A DNA stretch of 64,000 bases, taken from Serratia proteamaculans (GTDB taxonomy: Bacteria > Pseudomonadota > Gammaproteobacteria > Enterobacterales > Enterobacteriaceae). The stretch spans positions 310,001 through 374,000 of the forward strand of contig NZ_WBKI01000003.1 of the NCBI RefSeq assembly GCF_008830365.1, read 5' to 3'. Within the stretch, counting starts at the first letter, position 1; the number at the start of each line of letters is the position of its first letter. Of the stretch, positions 30,264 to 37,935 are shown in pieces. Under the pieces are notes generated by a model. That model was not told the DNA's origin and searched no databases. It saw nothing but the letters and a program-made list of their open reading frames with translations. The position numbers were made by a program, and so were the translations under genes.

Positions 30264-30903
30264 CTATAATCCCGTCAGCAGGTCATCATTATCGCTCAAA
30301 TATTGTGCAGCATCAACCGAGGCCGATGAATCTGGACGGATTGAGTCTTCGATAAACCATTGGAATAAAGCCTGTGCATCACGATAGAGAATGCCATTAT
30401 CACCTGAGGTGATATCAATAAAGTGATGTTCATTGATGTAGTAATCAGCGACTCTCGCATTGATCGGTGATATTAGCCGCAAGCCTACGCATTGGGTTTC
30501 GACCATGAACAACACGGCTGCATAGAGAGCAAAGCGAAAGGTATTGCCATCAAGACACGAGTCTTGGATGTGGAAATTTTGCAGCATTTCAACATTGAGC
30601 ACCGCAGGCATATTGCCTGTCGCGGGGCAAAACTGACATATACAGGCACCAGCCAGCCTTTGATCCGCATCCAGAATTTTTAAAGCTAAATCTGAAAACA
30701 TCGGGATTATCCAGCACCGCTCCGCTCAACGCCCAAGGGATACGCTGATTTTCAGGCTGTTGGCGCGTCTGCACAATGCACCATTCCAAATCTTCTGCGG
30801 TTAACATTTGCACCCGAATGTTATGTTCACCGGCAGCAAAGATTTCATTGGTTGTTGCTAATACCCTTTGTCCCAGTTCCTGAACATTAAAATCATGCGG
30901 CAT
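30264..30903 (-). pseudogene. Frameshifted gene of unknown function
   Basis: The gene opens at 30903 (MPHDFNVQELGQRVLATTNE) and runs in one frame to about 30700 (VLDNPDVF), then continues in another frame (SDLALKILDADQRLAG) to the stop at 30264. An extra base in the AAAA run at 30695-30698 explains the switch; removing it gives one protein of about 212 aa. The C-terminal half has a hydrophobic segment (FALYAAVLFMVETQCVGL). I do not recognise it. The break could be real or a homopolymer sequencing error. Confidence 0.6.
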
Positions 30904-31130
30904 TATCAGTCCCTTGAATGCTTTTATAAATTAAGGCGTTAGAAATACGGCTTCAATTTTATAACGCACTTTTCATTCTGTCTTCGAGGCATCCACTGCT
31001 GGGTTTAGAGTCTGAGGCACGCGCCGCAGTTTTGCTCCGTTTTAAGGCAGTGGCCAGATCGGCTGCACCGAAAGCGGGCTGTTTCACGCCGCAACCCGGC
31101 GTTTTCGCGCCATTTACGCCCCTTTATCAC

Positions 31131-31149
31131 CTTGGCACATTTTATGCTG
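31131..31149 (+). promoter_or_regulatory. Candidate sigma-54 promoter of the ATP-grasp/Anbu cluster
   Basis: TTGGCACATTTTATGCT has GG (31134-31135) and GC (31146-31147) spaced exactly 12 bp, matching the TGGCAC-N5-TTGCW consensus except one T. It would start transcription near 31158, 28 nt before the first gene. No convincing pair of activator sites was found upstream. Confidence 0.5.
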
Positions 31150-31185
31150 GATCGGTTTACAGCCTGCAATGTCGACGAGGTGACG

Positions 31186-32622
31186 ATGCTGAATATCGAT
31201 CTGTCCGCTTCACCGTTTTTTGATGAGATGCTTCTGGCTGAGGGTAAACACCGGGGCCACTACGAAGCTTACTGGCATTGGCTGCAACAGGCCGATCAAA
31301 AGGCTATTCAGCGCAAAAGGGAAGAGGCTGCGCTGCTGTTTCACCGGGTGGGTATTACCTTTAACGTTTATGGTGAGGATGATGGCGCAGAACGGCTGAT
31401 CCCGTTCGACAGCGTGCCGCGCATCATTCCTGCCGACGAATGGGCGATGCTCGATCGCGGTATCCGTCAGCGCGTTCAGGCACTCAACGCCTTTCTGCAC
31501 GATATTTACCATCAACAGCATATTCTGAAAGCCGGGATCATTCCGGCAGAACAGGTGCTGGCCAACGATCAGTACCAGCCCTGCATGCAAGGGGTCGACC
31601 TGCACCGTAATATTTACGCGCATATCGTGGGTGTAGACATGGTGCGCGGCGGCGACGGCCAGTATTACGTGCTGGAAGACAATCTGCGCACCCCGTCCGG
31701 CGTGTCCTACATGCTGGAAAACCGCAAGATGATGATGCGCCTGTACCCGGAGCTGTTCGCCCAGCAGCGTATCGCACCGGTAGAGCGCTACCCGTCGCAC
31801 CTGCTGCAAACCCTGCGTGAAAGCTCGCCGATCAACGATCCCACCGTGGTGGTGCTGACGCCGGGCCGCTTTAACAGCGCCTATTTCGAACACAGCTTCC
31901 TGGCGCAGCAGATGGGGGTTGAGCTGGTGGAAAGCGCCGATCTGTTCGTCAAGGACGGCGCGGTCTTTATGCGTACCACCGCCGGGCCCTGCAAGGTGGA
32001 CGTGATCTACCGTCGGGTCGATGACGCCTTCCTCGATCCACTGGCGTTCCGCCCGGACTCAATGCTCGGCGTGCCGGGACTGCTGTCGGTATACCGCACC
32101 GGCAACGTGGTGCTGGCCAATGCCATCGGTACCGGCGTGGCCGACGACAAGTCGATCTATCCGTACGTGCCGGACATGGTGCGTTTCTATCTGCAGGAAG
32201 AGCCGATCCTCAATAACGTACCGACCTGGCAATGCCGTCATAAAAATGAACTGTCTTACGTGCTGGCCAATCTGGAACAGATGGTAGTGAAAGAAGTCCA
32301 CGGTGCCGGTGGTTACGGCATGCTGATCGGCCCGGCGGCGAGCAAAGACGAAATCGCCCACTTCCGCACTCTGCTGCTGGCCAAACCGCACAACTACATT
32401 GCGCAAAACACGCTGGCGCTGTCGACCTGCCCGACCTTCGTCAACGACGGCCTGGCACCACGGCATATCGATCTGCGGCCGTTTGCTCTCAGTGGCGCGG
32501 AAATTCGGCTGGTGCCCGGTGGCCTGACGCGCGTGGCGCTGGCGCAAGGCTCACTGGTGGTCAACTCGTCGCAAGGCGGGGGAACCAAGGATACCTGGGT
32601 GTTGGAGGACGACGCATGCTGA
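31186..32622 (+). CDS. Circularly permuted ATP-grasp protein (COG2308)
   Basis: From ATG 31186 (GAGGTGACG upstream) the 478-aa product has the DUF404/DUF407 plan: HYEAYWHWLQ, RRIIPADEW-like PRIIPADEWAMLDRGIRQR, GVDMVRGGDGQYYVLEDNLRTPSGVSYMLENR, and KEVHGAGGYGMLIG. ATP-grasp enzymes join a carboxylate to an amine through an acyl phosphate; this subfamily is predicted to make a peptide-like tag or small peptide, but no product is known. It heads a four-gene operon and overlaps the next gene by 7 nt. Confidence 0.88.
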   Translation: MLNIDLSASPFFDEMLLAEGKHRGHYEAYWHWLQQADQKAIQRKREEAALLFHRVGITFNVYGEDDGAERLIPFDSVPRIIPADEWAMLDRGIRQRVQALNAFLHDIYHQQHILKAGIIPAEQVLANDQYQPCMQGVDLHRNIYAHIVGVDMVRGGDGQYYVLEDNLRTPSGVSYMLENRKMMMRLYPELFAQQRIAPVERYPSHLLQTLRESSPINDPTVVVLTPGRFNSAYFEHSFLAQQMGVELVESADLFVKDGAVFMRTTAGPCKVDVIYRRVDDAFLDPLAFRPDSMLGVPGLLSVYRTGNVVLANAIGTGVADDKSIYPYVPDMVRFYLQEEPILNNVPTWQCRHKNELSYVLANLEQMVVKEVHGAGGYGMLIGPAASKDEIAHFRTLLLAKPHNYIAQNTLALSTCPTFVNDGLAPRHIDLRPFALSGAEIRLVPGGLTRVALAQGSLVVNSSQGGGTKDTWVLEDDAC

Positions 32623-33545
32623 GCCGAACTGCCAGTGAACTCTATTGGATGGCCCGCTATCTGGAGCGGGCAGAAAGCATCGCCCGGGTGCTCGACGTCA
32701 CCAACAAGCTGTCGATGATGCCGATCCGCGACAGCGAAGATCATGATCTGCAGGTGCCGCTCAATCTGACCAGTACCGGCCAGTTGTACGCCGCCGCCTA
32801 TCCTGACCTGACCATGGCCAATCTGGTGAGCTTTTTTGCGCTCGACAGCCGCAACCACAGCAGCATTTACAGCTGTCTGCAGATGGGCTGGAACAATGCC
32901 CATGCGGTGCGCGGCAGCCTGTCCTCCGAGGTTTGGGAGTGCATTAACGCCACCTGGATCGAGATGAAGTTGATCCGCCGACAGGGCATCGGCTCGGTGG
33001 GGGCGGATGCCTTCTTCGACTGGGTGAAAGAACGTTCGCACCTGTTTCGCGGCGCGATGTTCGGCACCCTGCTGCGCAGCGACGCGATGTGCTTTATCCG
33101 CCTTGGCACCCTGCTGGAGCGGGCCGACAGCACCGCCCGCCTGCTGGGGGTGAAGAACGCGCTAATGGACAGCGACGGCGACCCGGTGCGCGAGTATTAC
33201 CGCATGGACACGCTGCTGCGGGCAGTCAGCGCGCGCGAGGCCTATCACAGCATCTACAAGCAACAGCTCAGCCGGGACACCATTGCCGAACTGATGATCC
33301 TGCGTAACGAAATCCCGCGCTCCCTGCTGGCCTGCGTCGGCGATATGGTGCAGCAACTGGAACAGATTGGCGGCAACCGTTCGAATCAGCCACGCCGGCT
33401 GGCACACACGCTGCACGCCGAACTGCGTTTCAGCAGCATGAAGGATCTGAACCAGGTCGGTCTGAACGACTGGCTGGACGCGTTTCTCGGGCAGATTGGC
33501 GGCATTGCGGAGAGCATCCATCACACTTATCTGGAGGCACAATGA
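32616..33545 (+). CDS. Alpha-E domain protein (COG2307)
   Basis: The 309-aa all-helical product has the family start LSRTASELYWMARYLERAESIARVLDV and repeats the ER(A/T) motif in GTLLERADSTARLLGVKN. No catalytic residues are established for the family. It always travels with the permuted ATP-grasp and transglutaminase genes, so a shared pathway is well supported. It overlaps both neighbours (7 nt and 4 nt), which indicates translational coupling. Confidence 0.88.
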   Translation: MLSRTASELYWMARYLERAESIARVLDVTNKLSMMPIRDSEDHDLQVPLNLTSTGQLYAAAYPDLTMANLVSFFALDSRNHSSIYSCLQMGWNNAHAVRGSLSSEVWECINATWIEMKLIRRQGIGSVGADAFFDWVKERSHLFRGAMFGTLLRSDAMCFIRLGTLLERADSTARLLGVKNALMDSDGDPVREYYRMDTLLRAVSAREAYHSIYKQQLSRDTIAELMILRNEIPRSLLACVGDMVQQLEQIGGNRSNQPRRLAHTLHAELRFSSMKDLNQVGLNDWLDAFLGQIGGIAESIHHTYLEAQ

Positions 33546-34336
33546 AACTCAACATTGAGCACAATACCCATTATACCTACGCCCAGCAGGTGCAGCGCAG
33601 CACCCAGTATCTGCGCCTGACGCCACAAAATTCACAGCACCAGCGCATCATCTCCTGGCAACTGACGCTGCCGGAAGATGCTGTATGTACCACCGACGCC
33701 TTCGGCAACGTACTGCACGTACTGACGCTGGATCATCCGCATCAGGCGATCACCATTCAGGCCAACGGCGTGGTGGAAATAGAAGATGGCGTAGAGGATC
33801 AGGTGATGGGGCATCTGTCACCGCTGGTGTTCCTGCGCCACAGCCCGCTGACCCAGCCCGACAGTGCGATCCAGGCATTCGCCCTGCGCTACTATCAACC
33901 GCAGGCGGTGCTGGAAGGGTTGGAAAATCTGATGGGCGAACTGCTGCTGAAAATGCCTTACACCCCGGGCTCTACCAGCGTCACCGACAGCGCAGCCCAG
34001 GCGTTTGCGACCGGTACCGGCGTCTGCCAGGATCATACCCACGTGTTCCTGGCCTGCTGCCGCAGCCTGAATATTCCGGCGCGCTATGTCAGCGGTTATC
34101 TCTACAGCGAGGACTCAACGCACGTGGCTACCCACGCCTGGGCAGAAGCCTGGGTAGACGAACGCTGGCACAGTTTTGACGTCACCAATAACACTCGCCT
34201 GCCGAATCAACACCTTAAGCTGGCGGTGGGCATCGACTATCTGGACGCCTGCCCGGTACGCGGCATGCGACTCGGCGGCGGCTGCGAGAATATGCAGACC
34301 ATGGCCGAAGTGCAGATGATGCCCACCGGACAATAG
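33542..34336 (+). CDS. Transglutaminase-like cysteine protease
   Basis: The 264-aa product has the Bact_transglu_N region (KLNIEHNTHYTYAQQVQRSTQYLRLTP) and the papain-like triad: Cys162 in GVCQDHTHVF, His in HAWAEAW, and Asp in FDVTNNT. It ends GIDYLDACPVRGMRLGG, typical of the COG1305 members linked to ATP-grasp genes. It is cytoplasmic by sequence (no signal peptide). It probably hydrolyses or transfers the amide made by the ATP-grasp enzyme; that is inferred from the cluster. Confidence 0.9.
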   Translation: MKLNIEHNTHYTYAQQVQRSTQYLRLTPQNSQHQRIISWQLTLPEDAVCTTDAFGNVLHVLTLDHPHQAITIQANGVVEIEDGVEDQVMGHLSPLVFLRHSPLTQPDSAIQAFALRYYQPQAVLEGLENLMGELLLKMPYTPGSTSVTDSAAQAFATGTGVCQDHTHVFLACCRSLNIPARYVSGYLYSEDSTHVATHAWAEAWVDERWHSFDVTNNTRLPNQHLKLAVGIDYLDACPVRGMRLGGGCENMQTMAEVQMMPTGQ

Positions 34337-34411
34337 CCTCTTGCCGAAGGTGAAGGTTTACGGCACGCTGGCGTTTGGCGGCGTGCCAGTCTTGTTTTGA
34401 GGGATTGTGGA

Positions 34412-35140
34412 ATGACCTATTGTGTGGCCATGCGCTTGGCATCCGGGCTGGTCTTTGCTTCAGATTCGCGTACCAATGCCGGAGTGGACCATATTTCCAC
34501 CTTCCGCAAACTGCACGTGTTCCAGCAGGATGGCGAACGCATGCTGGTGCTGCAAAGCGCCGGCAATCTGGCGACCACCCAAAGCATCATCAGCCTGCTG
34601 CAGCGCCGCTGCAAAGACGCCGAGCGTCCCAACCTGCTGAATGCCCCCAGCATGTACGAAGCCGCCACGCTGGTGGGCGAAACGGTGCGAGAAGTGATCC
34701 AACGCGACAGCGAAGCCCAGCAGAGCGGCAGCACCACCGACTTCAGTTGCAGCCTGCTGCTCGGCGGCCAGATCCATGGCGAGGAGATGCAGTTGTTCCA
34801 TATCTACCCGCAGGGCAACTTTATCGAAGCCACCCGCGATACTCCCTATTTCCAGATTGGCGAAAGCAAATACGGCAAACCGATTATCGATCGGGTGCTG
34901 AATTACCACACCCCGCTGGAACAGGCGATGCAGTGCGCGCTGATCTCTCTCGACTCCACGCTGCGCAGTAACCTGTCGGTCGGCCTGCCGCTCGACGTGA
35001 TGATCTACCCGCGCGACAGTTTCAGCAGCGCACAGCAGTACCGCATCACCGAAGATCATCCGCATTTCAGCGCCATCCGCAAAGGCTGGGGCGAAGGGCT
35101 GGTCAGCATTTTCAAACAGTTGCCACCTTTGCAGCTGTGA
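34412..35140 (+). CDS. Anbu, bacterial proteasome-type peptidase
   Basis: ATG 34412 follows GAGGGATTG and gives 242 aa starting MTYCVAMRL, which leaves Thr2 as candidate N-terminal nucleophile. GLVFASDSRTNAGVDHISTFRKL and STTDFSCSLLLGGQI are typical of the HslV/proteasome beta fold in the Anbu (COG3484) branch. Anbu assembles into a helical or ring particle of unclear substrate and has no ATPase partner in the operon. It is 75 nt after the transglutaminase gene and closes the cluster; a dispersed palindrome follows. Confidence 0.9.
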   Translation: MTYCVAMRLASGLVFASDSRTNAGVDHISTFRKLHVFQQDGERMLVLQSAGNLATTQSIISLLQRRCKDAERPNLLNAPSMYEAATLVGETVREVIQRDSEAQQSGSTTDFSCSLLLGGQIHGEEMQLFHIYPQGNFIEATRDTPYFQIGESKYGKPIIDRVLNYHTPLEQAMQCALISLDSTLRSNLSVGLPLDVMIYPRDSFSSAQQYRITEDHPHFSAIRKGWGEGLVSIFKQLPPLQL

Positions 35141-35147
35141 GATTTGA

Positions 35148-35167
35148 GGGCTCAGCATGCAGAGCCC
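35148..35167. repeat. Dispersed palindrome, copy 4
   Basis: GGGCTCAGCATGCAGAGCCC, nearly palindromic, between the convergent ends of the anbu and hexosaminidase genes. Confidence 0.65.
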
Positions 35168-35180
35168 AACGATACTGACC

Positions 35181-37574
35181 TCATTCGATCGCGCTGGCGC
35201 GTAGCAAGGCCTCCAGCGGGTAAACCGCCGCAATCACCACTTCGTCGCGTATTTGCGCCGCCGCATCCAGTTGCTGCTGTATCTGCACGGCTTCGGCCTG
35301 GCTCAACGGCTTGCCCTGCTGATAACGCTCCAACAGCATCAGCCCCAGTGCGGACAACGAACCGACATCCTGCGCCACCGGTGCCAGATCCTGCATCACC
35401 CGGTTACCGGCAATCACCGTTTTCACCGGCGCGGTATTCAACTGCCAGCGTTGCAAACGCTCACGCAGCGCCTGTGCTGCCGCCCGGTCGTTGCGATCCT
35501 TCACTAACGCCGCAACCTGTCGGTCCATCTCACGCACCGCATTACTCTCCGGTGGCAGTGCGTCGGCAAAGCGATTCAGCGGTTCGAACTGGTGGTAATT
35601 GCCGGCCTTGAATTTCAGGTGCTGGCGGGTGTAGTACTGGCCCGGTTCCACCGCCTCGGCCAGGGTTTGCAGCGGTGCGATCTGCACGCTGTTCGCCAGC
35701 CGGGTGAATTCGCGGGCGGTCTCTGCATGCTGCTGCAAGCCCACCGAGACTACCGACCAGGCATCAACCGCCGCCAGCCGCCGGTACATGTTATTTTCAT
35801 CGGTCACATCCTGTGCCGACCACAAACGCTCCGCCACCGCAAACCCACGCGGCCACAGCTTGAGATCGAGGATCGGCGCCCTGATGTTTTCCGCCCACAG
35901 CGCCGCCTCGCCACCGAGAATATTGGCCTGCTGCTTCGCATCCGGCACCACCGGCATCTTGCCCTCCGGGATCGCCGCAAGCCGGCTGCCGCGGGTCGGG
36001 TAACGCACGTTGCCCACCAACGTATACCCGCTGAGTTGGTCCTGCGCCAGCGTAAACACCGGACGCGTCTCCCCCATCCAGGTATCGACACGGAAGCTCA
36101 CCTGCTGCGGTGAACGCCAGACGACATCCTGCAAGGCGCGGCGGGATTTACCCTTGAAATCGATAAAGCCGCGCCAACCCTGCTTCCCTTCAATCAGGGT
36201 AAAACTGCCTTCCACTGCGCTGCCCTTCAACCGTGGCATGCTGAACTGCCAGCTCTGCGCTTTTTCATCGGGCAGCACCTGGGTGTCTACCCCCAACGGC
36301 TGCGGCAGGATCTCATTGCGATAGTGATAGGCCGTGCTCTGCGGTTGATCAAGGTAGAAGCCGGTGGACAGAATGCCCTGGTAGCCGTCCTGTGCGCTGG
36401 CCCCAAGTGAGTCTTGCCCCTGCCAGGACTGAATGACAATGCTGCGCGGCAGTGACGGATGATAAATTTCATCCCAGCCGACCATCTGCCGTTGATGCTG
36501 CTCGAGGATTTTTTCCAGCTTCTGGTTGAAGTAGGCCTGCAACGCATGGGTGTCTGCCAACTGATGCTGCTGCATAAAGGTCTGAATGGTTTTTGATTGC
36601 TTCCATTGGCTGGCATCCACCTCGTCACCGCCGATATGCAGGTAAGGATCGGGGAAGATCGCCGCCAGTTCGCCAATGATGGCGTCTACAAATTGATACA
36701 CTTCATCACGGGTGGGATCGAGAGTCGGCTGGTGTACGCCCCATTTGCGCTCCATGGTGTACGGCCCCGGCGCGCTCATCAACTCCGGGTAAGCCACGGC
36801 GATGCTGGAAGCATGGCCCGGCAGATCGATTTCCGGCACCACCCGGATGCCACGCGCCGTGGCGTAGGCCACCACCTGTTGCATCTGTTCACGGGTATAG
36901 AACTGGCCATCGCTGGCCTGCTGTTGCAGTTTGGGGTAATGCTCGGAGGCAAAGCGCCAGCCCTGATCGTCGGTCAGGTGCCAGTGGAACACGTTGAGTT
37001 TGGCTGCCGCCATGCCGTCGAGCTGGCGCAGAATATCCGCCAGCGGCAGGAAATGACGCGCTGAATCCAGCAGTACCCCGCGCCACGGAAAACGCGGCAC
37101 GTCGGTGATGCTCACCAGCGGCAGGAAGGTGTTCTGCCCGTCGGTCTGCACCAGCTGCAACAGGGTCTCCATGCCACGCAGCGCACCGAAACGGGTATTG
37201 GCGGTCAGCGTAACGCCCTGTGGCGCCACCGTTAATTTATAGCTTTCATCGCTACCCGGCAGCGGCTGCGCCGCCACCTTGTCTTTGATATTCACACTAA
37301 TCACCACGCCTGTGTCTTTTGTGGCCTGTGGTGCCAGCGTCCAGCCGGTTTGCAGCTCAATACGTTGCCGCCAGCGCTGCAGCGCATCGGCCAGAACGTC
37401 ACCCTGCAGGTTAATCGACAGCCGGTGATCCAGCACCAGCTTGCCCGCCGGCTGGGTCAGTTCAACCTGCTGTGGCCAGGGCATCAGCGGTAAATCACCG
37501 GCCGGCTGCGCCAGCGCGCCCAGGGAAAGTAATAACGATGAAGCCAGTAGCGTATAACGCAGGGATCTGTGCAT
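35181..37574 (-). CDS. Secreted beta-N-acetylhexosaminidase (GH20)
   Basis: The 797-aa product has a signal peptide (YTLLASSLLLSLGALA), a GH20b N-terminal domain (LPLMPWPQQVELTQPAG), and the TIM-barrel catalytic domain with RGVLLDSARHFLPL, FHWHLTDDQGWR and the catalytic pair in HIGGDEVD. It releases terminal GlcNAc from chitooligosaccharides or glycans; Serratia are chitin degraders, which suits this. The C-terminal ~200 residues are an uncharacterised extension. GAGGAATTTCTG precedes the ATG. It is transcribed alone. Confidence 0.92.
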   Translation of the reverse strand: MHRSLRYTLLASSLLLSLGALAQPAGDLPLMPWPQQVELTQPAGKLVLDHRLSINLQGDVLADALQRWRQRIELQTGWTLAPQATKDTGVVISVNIKDKVAAQPLPGSDESYKLTVAPQGVTLTANTRFGALRGMETLLQLVQTDGQNTFLPLVSITDVPRFPWRGVLLDSARHFLPLADILRQLDGMAAAKLNVFHWHLTDDQGWRFASEHYPKLQQQASDGQFYTREQMQQVVAYATARGIRVVPEIDLPGHASSIAVAYPELMSAPGPYTMERKWGVHQPTLDPTRDEVYQFVDAIIGELAAIFPDPYLHIGGDEVDASQWKQSKTIQTFMQQHQLADTHALQAYFNQKLEKILEQHQRQMVGWDEIYHPSLPRSIVIQSWQGQDSLGASAQDGYQGILSTGFYLDQPQSTAYHYRNEILPQPLGVDTQVLPDEKAQSWQFSMPRLKGSAVEGSFTLIEGKQGWRGFIDFKGKSRRALQDVVWRSPQQVSFRVDTWMGETRPVFTLAQDQLSGYTLVGNVRYPTRGSRLAAIPEGKMPVVPDAKQQANILGGEAALWAENIRAPILDLKLWPRGFAVAERLWSAQDVTDENNMYRRLAAVDAWSVVSVGLQQHAETAREFTRLANSVQIAPLQTLAEAVEPGQYYTRQHLKFKAGNYHQFEPLNRFADALPPESNAVREMDRQVAALVKDRNDRAAAQALRERLQRWQLNTAPVKTVIAGNRVMQDLAPVAQDVGSLSALGLMLLERYQQGKPLSQAEAVQIQQQLDAAAQIRDEVVIAAVYPLEALLRASAIE

Positions 37575-37651
37575 CAGAAATTCCTCAGAGGAAAAAAATC
37601 AATAAAAACAGCGAAGCTATACAAGCTACTGACAAAGTTCGTTATTAGGGA

Positions 37652-37780
37652 GAGCGTGCCGAAGGGGTCGTAGCAGCCTTGGCTGCCGACCAATTTGCCA
37701 GGAGCAAATTGGAACGACTTCCAGTCGGCCCGCAGGGTGGGACACATGGACGTGTCCCATAATGGCCCCTCGGTGCGCTA
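37652..37780. repeat. Multi-hairpin repeat element
   Basis: A 129-bp element made of nested hairpins. The outer arms AGCGTGCCGAAGGGG and CCCCTCGGTGCGCT pair imperfectly. Inside are CAGCC/GGCTG, CCAATTTGC/GCAAATTGG, CGACT/AGTCG and GGGACAC/GTGTCCC. It is flanked by a 15-bp direct repeat AACAGCGAAGCTATA at 37607-37621 and 37824-37838. There is no ORF inside. I take it for a dispersed Serratia-type element. Confidence 0.7.
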
Positions 37781-37899
37781 GGCCCGGGTATCTCGGGCAC
37801 AAAACAACATTGTCATATAACTCAACAGCGAAGCTATAAATAAAGACTGAGCACAGTACAGATGTCCAACGGCGAGGGTGAAAAGCCGGGTTGGATCAC

Positions 37900-37930
37900 A
37901 AATGCCCCTCCAGCGGCGCAAGAGGGGCGT
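37900..37930 (-). terminator. Hairpin downstream of mgtA
   Basis: On the reverse strand GCCCCTC and GAGGGGC form a 7-bp stem just after the mgtA stop, followed by ATTTGTG; weak T run. Confidence 0.5.
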
Positions 37931-37935
37931 GGGAA

